Positions 1-7,163 of a stretch of DNA of 64,000 bases are shown here, piece after piece. The position numbers were made by a program, and so were the translations under genes. The notes under the pieces are model-generated. The model was not told the origin of the DNA. It searched no databases and saw nothing but the letters and a program-made list of their open reading frames with translations. Numbering within the stretch: position 1 is the stretch's first letter; every line of letters starts with the position of its first letter. The stretch is from Corella eumyota (Eukaryota; Chordata; Ascidiacea; Phlebobranchia; Corellidae). Location: assembly GCA_963082875.1 (NCBI GenBank), contig OY720103.1, forward strand, positions 8,370,001 to 8,434,000, written 5' to 3'.

Positions 1-107
1 CAAGCTTGACAAGCATAAACTTTACCACCGATGTTTAATATTGTCTCCAAGATAAGTTTTGTTAAAAATGGAGTGTAGTAAATTTATTGATTAATAACTG
101 CCCTTAG

Positions 108-193
108 CTGTCGGTTGTTTACAAGAATATAAAATTCTGTCTAATTTCTTTCAAAATTAAACGCTAAATTAAGTAATGTCTAAATCCATGTTT
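108..193 (+). repeat. Diverged direct repeat, left copy
   Basis: This stretch (CGGTTGTTTACAAGAATATA ... CCAAATCCATGTTT-like) is similar to 2602-2688 in the same orientation. Shared blocks are GGTTGTxTACAAGAATAT, AAATTAA, CTAAATT and AAATCCATGTTT. Both copies end at CCATGTTT, after which the sequences differ completely. The two copies bracket the Asn-array half of the unit. Confidence 0.7.
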
Positions 194-194
194 A

Positions 195-248
195 CCTCCA
201 ACTTTTCGGTTAAAGAGTTAAACGCGCCAATGATTGCGACACAGAAAC
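195..248 (-). pseudogene. tRNA-Asn-like remnant, 3' part missing
   Basis: On the minus strand it reads like the 5' acceptor strand, D arm, anticodon arm and first part of the T arm of tRNA-Asn, then breaks off at position 195 at the duplication edge. The anticodon position reads CTT-like instead of GTT. It is the counterpart of the fuller copy at 1449-1522. Not expected to be functional. Confidence 0.75.
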
Positions 249-313
249 GACTGATTTGCGACATTTCTATCAAATTTGCAAAGCAAAATTGTAAAAGAAG
301 ACGATTATATATT

Positions 314-345
314 TGACCCTGGGTGGACTCGAACCGCAATCTTTT
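314..345 (-). pseudogene. tRNA-Asn-like fragment, T arm and 3' end
   Basis: Only the T arm and 3' acceptor strand are left (plus strand CCCTGGGTGGACTCGAACC). The rest is replaced by AT-rich spacer. The same fragment recurs at 1587-1618 and in every unit. Confidence 0.7.
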
Positions 346-763
346 AAATTAAAAAGAAAATAATGATAAACATTTATCTAATAATTAAATACATAAAATT
401 TGATTTAATAATTTAGTTGATAATCTTAATTAATTTATGTTTATGATTATCTTTATTTATTAATAGAAATTAATTTTAAAAATGATCAAATGATTTTAAA
501 TCGTATTTTATTTATCAAATAAATCCAGTTGTAAGTATTTTTGCTTGTTGTAATAATGATTTTCAAATTACTTTGACACAATTATTGCGTTCTTTAAAAA
601 AAATAATTGTATGGGATATCACCCTTTTTAATATAAATATATTAAAACAGTTTTACAAACGTTAACATGTGCATCACCAGCTTTTTTTTAACATCTTTAA
701 AAAACGGAAATAATTTTATAAATTCAAAATCAGATGATTGATTTAATGGAAGTTAATAGTTAA

Positions 764-797
764 TAGCCAAATGCGCCAACGATTGCAACACAACAAC
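764..797 (-). pseudogene. tRNA-Asn-like fragment, 5' half
   Basis: The minus strand reads as the acceptor 5' strand and D arm of a tRNA-Asn-like sequence, running out in the anticodon arm at a shared AGTTAA/GGTTAA motif. That motif is the edge of the 195-756 duplicate, so this half gene marks the rearrangement junction. Its 5' end lies 146 bp from that of the next copy, in register with the array. Confidence 0.7.
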
Positions 798-862
798 AAC
801 TGATTCGCGACATTTTTATGAAATTTGCAAAACATTATTATAGTAATAAAAATGAAGCAAAC

Positions 863-868
863 AAAAAA
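863..868 (-). terminator. Pol III terminator of tRNA-Asn
   Basis: Six T in a row on the minus strand, two bases past the tRNA-Asn 3' end. RNA polymerase III stops at runs of four or more T. Confidence 0.8.
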
Positions 869-869
869 T

Positions 870-882
870 CGTCCCTGAGTGT

Positions 883-937
<55 letters not shown>

Positions 938-943
938 AGAGAC
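870..943 (-). tRNA. tRNA-Asn(GTT), unit 1, T stem damaged
   Basis: A 74-nt tRNA decoding asparagine AAC/AAU codons. The minus strand reads GTCTCTGTGGCGCAATCGG, anticodon loop CTGTTAA, T loop TTCAAGC, and discriminator G; it is almost the animal consensus tRNA-Asn(GUU). The seven-pair acceptor stem is sound, with one G-U wobble. Compared with units 2 and 4 this copy has two changes, at 878 and 882. They turn C61 into A, which breaks the near-invariant 53-61 pair, and C65 into T, which leaves a wobble. The B box is also touched. It may be transcribed poorly or fold badly; I rate it a damaged copy. It sits in a 145-bp array of relics on the same strand and is followed by a T6 terminator. Confidence 0.85.
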
Positions 944-1014
944 GACATTCATTGCTACAGTTGAATTGAATCTAAAGATTAAAATTATAATAATAAAAAT
1001 GTAACAAAATGTAT

Positions 1015-1088
1015 TTGACCTTGGGTGGACTCGAACAACCGACCTTTCGGTTAACAGACGAACTCGCAAGTGATTGCGCCATAGAGAC
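1015..1088 (-). pseudogene. tRNA-Asn(GTT)-like copy 2, degenerate
   Basis: Exactly 74 nt and in register, 145 bp from the Asn gene. The anticodon GTT and T loop TTCGAGT are kept. Four of seven acceptor pairs are broken (1-72, 2-71, 3-70, 7-66), and one T-stem pair is lost. It is best read as a tRNA pseudogene, though A- and B-box-like sequences persist. Confidence 0.85.
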
Positions 1089-1159
1089 GACATTTTTTGG
1101 CACACTTGATCTAAATTTAGAGATCAAAATTATAATAAAAAAATGTAACAAAATAAATT

Positions 1160-1233
1160 TGGCCCTTGGTGGACTTAAACCTTCAAACTTTCTCCTAACA
1201 GCTGAACGCCCTAACCGATTGCGCGACAGAGAC
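1160..1233 (-). pseudogene. tRNA-Asn(GTT)-like copy 3, degenerate
   Basis: Exactly 74 nt, 145 bp beyond copy 2. It keeps GTCTCTGT at the 5' end and anticodon GTT. The D stem, anticodon stem and T arm carry several mismatches, and the T loop reads TTTAAGT instead of TTCAAGC. A pseudogene. Confidence 0.85.
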
Positions 1234-1302
1234 AATTATTTCGCCCACTTTGTTTAAATTTGCAAAGCAAAATTAATACAATTAAAATGTAATTATATAT
1301 TT

Positions 1303-1376
1303 CGTTCATAAATGGGCCCGAACCTTCAACCTTGCGGTTAAGAGCAAAACGCGCCAATCTATTGCGACACAAATAC
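1303..1376 (-). pseudogene. tRNA-Asn-like copy 4, anticodon CTT
   Basis: Again 74 nt long and in register (143 bp step). The anticodon position reads CTT rather than GTT and the acceptor and T stems are badly mismatched. The 19-nt element AAATTTGCAAAGCAAAATT precedes it on the transcribed strand, as for several neighbours. Confidence 0.75.
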
Positions 1377-1448
1377 GACTAATTCGCGACACTTCTATTA
1401 AATTTGCAAAGCAAAATTATAATAATAAAAATGAGAAAAAACTAGTTT

Positions 1449-1522
1449 CGTTCTTGGGGGGGGTCGAACCTCCAACTTTTCGGTTAAAGAGCTAAACGCG
1501 CCAATGATTGGGACACAGAAAC
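1449..1522 (-). pseudogene. tRNA-Asn-like copy 5, G-run in T arm
   Basis: A 74-nt copy, 146 bp from copy 4. The T arm has turned into a run of eight G on the plus strand (1456-1463), destroying the stem. The 5' half is still close to tRNA-Asn. This is the fuller form of the remnant at 195-248. In unit 4 the G run has grown to 16. Confidence 0.78.
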
Positions 1523-2011
1523 GACTGATTTGCGACATTTCTATCAAATTTGCAAAGCAAAATTGTAAAAAAGGCGATTATATATTTGACCCTAGGTGGA
1601 CTCGAACCGCAATCTTTTAAATTAAAAAGAAAATAATAATGATAAACATTTATCTAATAATTAAATACATAAAATTTGATTTAATAATTTGGTTGATAAT
1701 CATAATTAATTTATGTTTATGATTATCTTTATTTATTAATAGAGATTTATTTCAAAAATGATGAAATTATTTTAAATCTTATTTTATTTATCAAATAAAT
1801 CTAGTTGTAAGTATTTTTGCTTGTTGTGATGATGAATTTAAAATTACTTTGACACAATTATTGCGTTTTAAAAAAACCCTTTTCAATATAAATATATTAA
1901 AACAGTTTTACAAACGTAAACATGTGCATTACCAGCTTCTTTTAAACATCTTTAAAAGACAAAAATAATTTTATAAATCCAAAATCAGATGATTGATTTA
2001 ATGGAAGTTAA
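1469..2011 (+). repeat. Roughly 0.55-kb segmental duplicate, right copy
   Basis: Partner of 195-756. Right-copy markers are CCCTAGGTGG, AATAATAATGAT and TAATCATAATT; left-copy markers are CCCTGGGTGG, AATAATGAT and TAATCTTAATT. In short units the single copy begins with left-copy markers and continues with right-copy markers. Confidence 0.88.
1587..1618 (-). pseudogene. tRNA-Asn-like fragment, T arm and 3' end (right copy)
   Basis: Second copy of the 3' fragment seen at 314-345, with CCCTAGG in place of CCCTGGG. It lies inside the right segmental duplicate and marks the end of the Asn-like array. Confidence 0.7.
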
Positions 2012-2245
2012 AGAATCTGTATTTTTCCATTAATCTTAAAGGTTGATAAACTACTTTTTTTGCTAGATGGTGGACTAAATTGCAGAAAAAATCTTAAAGG
2101 TCTGTGTTTTTTTCAAAACTCCCTTATATTGCCCACCACTTGCCTGAACATTACCAGACAGGATTGCATAATTAGTAATAACAAATTTTAACTTGTTTAA
2201 AAAAACTTTTGAATCGAATCAGTATTTTATTTATTTAGTCACCAA
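1619..2245. other. AT-rich spacer before tRNA-Thr
   Basis: No gene is recognisable on either strand. The first about 390 bp belong to the right segmental duplicate. The rest (about 2012-2245) is single-copy within the unit and repeated in every unit. Confidence 0.7.
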
Positions 2246-2317
2246 GGCTTCATAGCTTAGTGGTAAAGCGTCTGTCTCGTAAACAGGAGATCCTGGGTTC
2301 AATCTCCAGAAACGCCT
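2246..2317 (+). tRNA. tRNA-Thr(CGT), unit 1, acceptor stem impaired
   Basis: A 72-nt tRNA-like gene for threonine ACG codons. D arm TAGCTTAGTGG, anticodon loop CTCGTAA with a five-pair stem, and T arm CTGGG-TTCAATC-TCCAG closely follow animal tRNA-Thr(CGU). In the acceptor stem GGCTTCA/AAACGCC, pairs 4-69, 6-67 and 7-66 do not form, so only four pairs remain. A T4 run follows at 2325. The A and B boxes look usable, so it may be transcribed, but the product is probably unstable or a pseudogene. The sequence, mismatches included, is the same in all nine units, so the damage predates the array. A low-scoring functional gene remains possible. Confidence 0.7.
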
Positions 2318-2324
2318 AATATTA

Positions 2325-2328
2325 TTTT
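2325..2328 (+). terminator. Pol III T-run after tRNA-Thr
   Basis: TTTT eight bases past the tRNA-Thr 3' end, the minimal RNA polymerase III stop. Confidence 0.55.
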
Positions 2329-2547
2329 ACTATCATGAAGTTGGTTGTTATTTTAAAAAAAAATTTTTCTGATTACTTTAAAATAATACGTTAAACTTTA
2401 AACACCACGAAGATTTGTAAACCTATCATGACGTTTATGTTAAATTAGGCTATTGTTTATCTTCCGACTGTAATTAACAGCTTATGCAAATTCTAACTCG
2501 CGAATATAAAAAAAGTCGACTAAATTTTATTATTTTTTTTGATATTC

Positions 2548-2566
2548 TGTGCAATGTTTTTGCACA
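2548..2566. repeat. Perfect short hairpin
   Basis: TGTGCAA, a five-base loop, then TTGCACA: a seven-pair perfect stem, conserved in all units. No tRNA or snRNA context; function unknown. Confidence 0.6.
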
Positions 2567-2601
2567 AGTAGCAAATTTAATAATTTTGATTGTTCTTAAT
2601 G

Positions 2602-2688
2602 ATTGGTTGTGTACAAGAATATGAGATTCCGACTATTTAAAAAAAATTAACACTAAATTTACTTTGAAGTCCAAATCCATGTTTGTTT
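2602..2688 (+). repeat. Diverged direct repeat, right copy
   Basis: Partner of the copy at 108-193. It diverges by many substitutions and small indels, so it is older than the tandem amplification of the units. It is present in all nine units at the matching place. Confidence 0.7.
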
Positions 2689-3353
2689 GGTGGCGTCCGT
2701 TTAGTAAAACTAAATTGCCAGGTTTAATTTAAGTATATGCACTTAATATGAAGCGTAAATGACTAGATTAAAATATGAATCAATACCAGAAAAAAAACAG
2801 ATAAATTTTTGTGCGACAAGAAATGTTAAATATAAACTGCAAATTTCATAAACAAGTTATAATTAAAAGCATTCGATATACTTTTGACATCGAAAAAAGA
2901 AAGTCAAAGCTTGTCAGCACATAAAATTTCGTATTAAATCAACATCAAATTTTTTTTTTATTAAAATTAAAGTAAGTTTATGTGAATTTATTTTAAATAA
3001 GTTACATACCAATCAACCTTAATGACAACTTAATTTCTAATATCTTAAAAAAAAACTTATTTTAGCTGTGTTTTTTAAAAGAAAAAAGCAAAAATAGCAC
3101 TTAAAATATAAATTTACCATTTGACTTTAAAAAGCTGCTATGGTTTTTTGTTAAAAAAAAGAATGCCCTATTAAATGGTTGTCACAGTAATTCTGACGCA
3201 GGGTTTAAAATAACGAAAATAAATGCAAGTAATTAAAAGTAACTTAAATGTAAACACATCAAAAAATTAAGTAAATTATTAATGAAACAAAAAAAATAAA
3301 ATTAAAGTTACCATATTTTTCAACAAAAGCGCAAAATTTTATTATTTGCTTCC

Positions 3354-3368
3354 TGTAGAGTTTCTACA
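3354..3368. repeat. Short hairpin
   Basis: TGTAGA, three-base loop, TCTACA: a six-pair perfect stem, the same in all units. Could be chance in AT-rich DNA. Confidence 0.45.
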
Positions 3369-3727
3369 AAGTGTTAAAAAAGGGCAAATTCTAACTAACT
3401 TTATCGAACCGCTGACATTTTGTGATGTGCATATTTTGGTATGCAAGAAGTTAATTAAACTTTTGTAATCGAGGAATATTTTAGTTATTTGCAGCTAATA
3501 GCTTAGTTCGACATCATTTTGCAGAAGCATTTGGTAAGTGCAACAGTCATTAAATACACTTTTCTGTCTGTCTGTTTAATATTAAAACTGTGTTGATGGA
3601 ATACACTAACAAAAGTAAGGTTGCCTATTTTTATTGCAAATTTAGGCTATTTATGTACATTACACAAACACTTGAACAATAAGAGTAGGACAACAACATA
3701 AACATGGGGTGATGTTGTGATTGTATA

Positions 3728-3777
3728 GAGAAGAGAAAGGATGGCTAGGAAAAGGAGGAGGGAGGGGGGTGGTGGAG
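3728..3777 (+). other. G-rich purine tract
   Basis: About 50 bases almost free of pyrimidines, with the core 3754-3775 holding six G-runs of two to six G. It could fold as a two-tetrad quadruplex or triplex. It stands out in an AT-rich spacer and is kept in all nine units; unit 9 has a 2-bp deletion just after it (near 60466). Confidence 0.7.
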
Positions 3778-4352
3778 ATTTAAGTATGTAGAGGTAAAAG
3801 AATATTTATTCGAAAGAAAAGTTAAATAGATTATCAACAAAAACTTTATAATCTGAGGTGTCTTAATTACAATGCTTAATAATATATCGTGTTATTTTAT
3901 AGAAGAGCTGACAAGATGAACAAGAAAATTAATAAATTGTTTATAAATATTTTCGTTGAAATCTATTGTCAGTTGTTACATAACTTGCACCATTATTTCC
4001 CCAAAGTTTTTAGTTTTAAACTTAATAGACGCTTATAATAAAATAAATCTGTTATGCTACTTTGCTTTTTATTGTGTCAATTCAAGCTCTATTAAAATGA
4101 GAATTTGAAATATACAAAATACGTTTTAAATTATATAGGAAATAGACAATAATAAATAAATTTTGCGTACGCCGTGTGAAAGGGCCTTTATTTTAAACAA
4201 TTAACTATTAAATCTAAAAATAGCGTGTTTACAGCAAATAAATTCAAAAAGTTTCTGGGGAAGCATGCCCATTATTTCGTTTTTTGTTTGGACAGACTTA
4301 ACATTTTTAAAGTTTTAATTAACAAAACATTATTTATCAAATTTGACAGTGC

Positions 4353-4425
4353 GGGTGCGTGGCGCAATGGATAACGCGTCTGCCTACGGAGCAGAAGATT
4401 CCAGGTTCGAGTCCTGGCGCGCTCG
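4353..4425 (+). tRNA. tRNA-Arg(ACG), unit 1
   Basis: A 73-nt tRNA-Arg reading CGU codons (and, after A34-to-inosine editing, CGC and CGA). Acceptor stem GGGTGCG/CGCGCTC pairs fully with two G-U wobbles, and the discriminator is G. The A box TGGCGCAATGG (4360-4370), anticodon loop CTACGGA and T arm CCAGG-TTCGAGT-CCTGG all match animal tRNA-Arg(ACG). Levitt pair A15-U48 is present. No intron and no encoded CCA, as usual for a eukaryotic nuclear gene. TTTT at 4428 provides termination. It looks functional and is the best-preserved gene of the unit. Confidence 0.96.
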
Positions 4426-4427
4426 TA

Positions 4428-4431
4428 TTTT
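4428..4431 (+). terminator. Pol III terminator of tRNA-Arg
   Basis: TTTT three bases past the gene, with a stronger T5 run about 12 bases further on. Confidence 0.7.
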
Positions 4432-4918
4432 ATTTAGCAAAATTTTTCCTACTTTAAGTACGTGAAATACTTATTTATGCTTAAGACATATTTATTTGTT
4501 CACTTTTCATCACACACAGAGTTACGGTTGCTAATTGAATCACACGATGTAATTGATAAAGTCGGTTTCATTTCACAATGGCATTGTGACGTTGAATAAA
4601 AGGGCAAAAAATTTGTACCTTTTTGCATAGGAAAGGGTGACCCTTGCCTAAATTTTTTTAAATCATTTTACAATTAATAAAACAAAAATAAACAATTGGA
4701 TTAGGTTAAAGTAGTGATTGGGCTTCGTGAATAATAAAAAAGTGGCAATAAAGAGTAGGAAATGTATGTAATTTTTTTATACGCTATTTGAAGCGGTTTT
4801 ATTGCATACTGTACAAAATCGTAAAACATACTCGTTGGGTTAATAAGTTTGCTTTGTTCTTTAAAAACACGATTAATAACGATAAAATTGCATCGCAGCG
4901 AAACAAAGCCATGTGTAT

Positions 4919-4934
4919 TATAAGACGTCTTATA
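4919..4934. repeat. Perfect 16-bp palindrome
   Basis: TATAAGACGTCTTATA is its own reverse complement and is present in every unit. The centre GACGTC resembles the core of a CRE-type bZIP site, but nothing nearby shows that it is one. Confidence 0.6.
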
Positions 4935-5684
4935 TTTCTAGTTGTTGTTTAATTGTAAAAAAACTTAAAAAATGAGAAGCTGAATAAGTCAAGATGTAGT
5001 TTTTAAACAACAAATTTAATTTTCATACACAAAAGGTAAGTATTCTTTTTCTGAAAATAATTTTTAACTAGGGATATTCTCGGATAGAACATAAGAAGCC
5101 AATTTTCCAATTCGGTAAGTGATTGGTTTTGTGATAACAAACAAGGAGGTGCCTAGAATAAACATCCTTATATTGCAAAGTCTGAATAGTGGTAGCGTTA
5201 ATCGGTTTTGCAACGCTTTGCAATAAAACTTGCAAATGCTTACTAGCAAGATTTATTACCGTCAACATTGTCACCAGACCAAGGAGCACAGTTTCAGTCG
5301 ATACTTTTTAGGATTAAAATTTTCTTGACCTCACTCCCTACAAGAGTCTTTTACAGCGTTTATTTGTTCAAGCAAATGCTCAAAATATCAAAAACATTTT
5401 ACTTAAAGTGGTAAAGGTTCATGATTTTTACTTTGGGTATAAAATTAGGTATTTTATTGTCAATTATGCTTAAATATTTGCTTGATTAATAAAAAATAAG
5501 ATAAATATTTTGCTTTTAAATTTAGTTTGATTATATTATACGACATCGATGCGTGTTTGTTTGCTGAAATTTAGTCTAGTTATTATAAAGGTTATATTTT
5601 AATTTACTGTGTAAGTTTTTTTTATAAAAAAAAGGTTTAAACGGTTTTGAACCAAATGTCATTTTTTTTAAAATAAATCAAGTT

Positions 5685-5688
5685 AAAA
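5685..5688 (-). terminator. Pol III T-run after tRNA-Leu
   Basis: TTTT on the minus strand six bases past the tRNA-Leu 3' end, with a longer T run about 25 bases further. Confidence 0.6.
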
Positions 5689-5694
5689 TGATAT

Positions 5695-5777
5695 TACTGG
5701 GTGTGGGGTTCGAACCCACGCGGACATTCGTCCATTGGAACTTAAGTCCAACGCCTTAACCACTCGGCCAACCCAGT
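5695..5777 (-). tRNA. tRNA-Leu(TAA), unit 1
   Basis: An 83-nt class II tRNA reading leucine UUA codons. Acceptor ACTGGGT/ACCCAGT forms seven perfect pairs, with discriminator A as leucyl-tRNA synthetase expects. The A box TGGCCGAGTGG, anticodon loop CTTAAGT, a long variable arm with the stem TGGAC/GTCC, and T arm GTGGG-TTCGAAC-CCCAC agree with animal tRNA-Leu(UAA). No intron, no CCA. It appears functional. The same sequence is found in units 2, 3, 4, 7 and 9; the copies in units 5, 6 and 8 are damaged. Confidence 0.97.
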
Positions 5778-6488
5778 AAGTGCGAAAGCATTGTTAAGAT
5801 GCTAATAAACATAAATCTTAAGTAAGCCACCAATTGTGATTGGCAGCCTTATGCCTTATTGTCTTTCGAAACTTTGATTTTAAGTCAATTTTTTTTGGTT
5901 GGTTTAAACAAGGTGTTTGCGTAGCGAACTTTGTGCGTACTTCGCGTCCTACTATTTCCTCGGGTATTCTAAACTTTTTTGGGGTGGTTCGTTTTAAAGT
6001 AGGAAATGTCATTTTGTATTGCCTTTAACATGCATTTTATTTAAATAACACGATTAGATATATAAAACTGTTATTATATTGCAAAACCTGTTACAGCAAT
6101 AAAATAAATTTTAAATGGGCAAGTAATTCTTTTCTTTAATGAAATGCAATAACAGTCTTTAATTTAGTAACCATAATTATTTTTGTAATTGCGACAAAAA
6201 TTATTTTAAATCATTTTATTAACAAAAGTAAATTAACGTAAAAGTTGCAACAAATATTTGCAGCTGGCCATTTACCCACAACCAGCAATTCGAATTTTTA
6301 TCACTTTTGCTTATTTATTAAACATATATGTAGTTTTACAGACGTGATCCTACAACTTGAGTTGTAATAAAGAATATCTATCGGCTTACGTTTAAAAAAT
6401 TAAAAATACGAACAATATGCCTTTTTTCTTTTAACTTTATTAATTGTTAGTCCACAAATAAGATTGGTTTGATTAAAATTCGATAAAA

Positions 6489-6507
6489 AATGTTAAAATT
6501 TAACATT
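6489..6507. repeat. Inverted repeat between two direct repeats
   Basis: Arms AATGTTAAA and TTTAACATT with one base between. GGTTTGATTAAAATTCGA-like sequence precedes it and CGTTTGATTAAAATTTGA-like sequence follows, so the hairpin sits inside a 14-bp direct repeat. Conserved in all units; role unknown. Confidence 0.5.
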
Positions 6508-6808
6508 CGTTTGATTAAAATTTGACAATTTGTTCAGCAAAATTTTATAAAATTCTGTTTTTAAAAATTATACAAATAGCATATATACCTTATTCAAATA
6601 GGAACAAAGTTGGTTGTTAGAAACGGTCAAAAGAATAACAGCAATTATAACTGTAAAGAAACTGCACTTAGCATATTTACACATATTACTGTAAATACCT
6701 AGCTTATTGGGACAAAAATCTACACTTAACCAATAAAAATAATTAAAACCCCAAAACCATGAAAAAATTACAATGCCATGGGACGAGCATTTAAATAATT
6801 GAATAAAA

Positions 6809-6824
6809 TCACGCTAGCTGCCTC
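6809..6824 (+). promoter_or_regulatory. Shared upstream element of Ser-like copies
   Basis: TCACGCTAGCTGCCTC begins about 32 bp before copy a. Related blocks stand before copies c (about 7129), d (7253), e (7352, more diverged) and f (7510), and once without a gene at about 7655. It travelled with the tRNA copies and could be an upstream pol III element or simply duplicated flank. Confidence 0.5.
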
Positions 6825-6841
6825 AAGAAGGAAAAGCAAGA

Positions 6842-6923
6842 GTTGCCGTGACCGATTGGTTAAGGCTATAAAAAAGGAAACTAATCAGCACTGCAGGCAC
6901 AAGTTCGAATCCTGCCGAAAACG
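6842..6923 (+). pseudogene. tRNA-Ser-like copy a
   Basis: 82 nt with the D arm (CCGATTGGTTAAGGC) and B box (AGTTCGAATCC) kept. The anticodon arm is replaced by an A-rich stretch with no Ser anticodon, and acceptor pairing is imperfect (GTTGCCG against CGAAAAC). A T7 run follows. A pseudogene that could still be a pol III template. Confidence 0.8.
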
Positions 6924-7008
6924 CATTTTTTTGCATTTTTTAATTAAAAATTAAATTAAATAAATACAATTTTAGAAATTAAAGTTGCCTTGAAAAGTAA
7001 ACAAAAAA

Positions 7009-7082
7009 GTTGTCGTGGCCGAGGCCATAGACTTACAATCTTTTAGGCGCTGTCCGCACATATTCGAATCCTGCCGACAACG
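7009..7082 (+). pseudogene. tRNA-Ser-like copy b, D arm shortened
   Basis: 74 nt. The acceptor stem GTTGTCG/CGACAAC is perfect, but part of the D arm is missing and the anticodon loop reads CTTACAA, so TGA is lost. This copy lacks the CGCTAGCTG element upstream. T7 run directly after. Confidence 0.8.
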
Positions 7083-7163
7083 AATTTTTTTATTTAGTTT
7101 TAGTTCAAATTTAAATAATTAATTAAAATCGCGCTAGCTGCTCGGGGAAAAAAACTTATTTTA

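Larger units (their letters stand above)
195..756 (+). repeat. Roughly 0.55-kb segmental duplicate, left copy (long units)
   Basis: This segment starts in an Asn-like remnant (CCTCCAACTTTTCGG) and ends at ATGGAAGTTAA. It matches 1469-2011 in the same orientation with substitutions and small indels, including about 20 bp near 600-620 absent from the right copy. Recombination between the two copies removes about 1.27 kb, which is the length difference between long and short units. Confidence 0.88.
2318..4352. other. Two-kb AT-rich spacer between tRNA-Thr and tRNA-Arg
   Basis: No open frame worth calling and no RNA gene recognised. It contains the right-hand diverged direct repeat (2602-2688), perfect hairpins at 2548-2566 and 3354-3368, and a G-rich purine tract at 3728-3777. 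Homopolymer A and T runs vary in length between units. Confidence 0.75.
4426..5694. other. Spacer between tRNA-Arg and tRNA-Leu
   Basis: No recognised gene. A near-palindrome AAGGGT-G-ACCCTT lies at 4633-4645 and a perfect 16-bp palindrome at 4919-4934. A consensus splice-donor-like GGTAAGTAT is at 5035-5043. The part 5060-5350 is less AT-rich and holds minus-strand open frames of 61 and 73 codons in two overlapping frames. Their products match nothing I know, and the 73-codon frame is lost in unit 5, which argues against coding. Confidence 0.65.
5778..6841. other. Spacer between tRNA-Leu and the Ser-like cluster
   Basis: At 5820-6015 a somewhat GC-richer stretch carries small open frames on both strands (62 and 64 codons). 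They overlap antisense, match no family I recognise and are probably not genes. A nine-pair inverted repeat AATGTTAAAATTTAACATT lies at 6489-6507, flanked on both sides by GTTTGATTAAAATT. Otherwise only AT-rich sequence. Confidence 0.6.

Noticed and set aside
345-764. Transposon inserted into a tRNA-Asn copy (3' fragment at 314-345, 5' half at 764-797)
   Set aside because: The intervening DNA has no terminal inverted repeats or clear target duplication. The same DNA continues into the unit backbone in the right copy, so a segmental rearrangement at a shared AGTTAA motif explains it better.
905-1257. Open frames of 66, 82 and 87 codons over the Asn array
   Set aside because: They translate tRNA-Asn copies and their flanks; the repeated motifs in the products are the tRNA repeats themselves.
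764-1618. CRISPR-like array, given the regular spacing
   Set aside because: The 145-bp period comes from 74-nt tRNA-like copies plus related flanks; there are no short identical repeats with unique spacers, and the setting is eukaryotic.
4930-5120. Possible spliced-leader RNA gene: donor GGTAAGTAT followed by an AATTTTTAA Sm-like motif
   Set aside because: No convincing stem-loop follows the Sm-like motif (only three pairs), no known leader sequence precedes the donor, and the motif spacing is too short. Chance in AT-rich DNA is likely.
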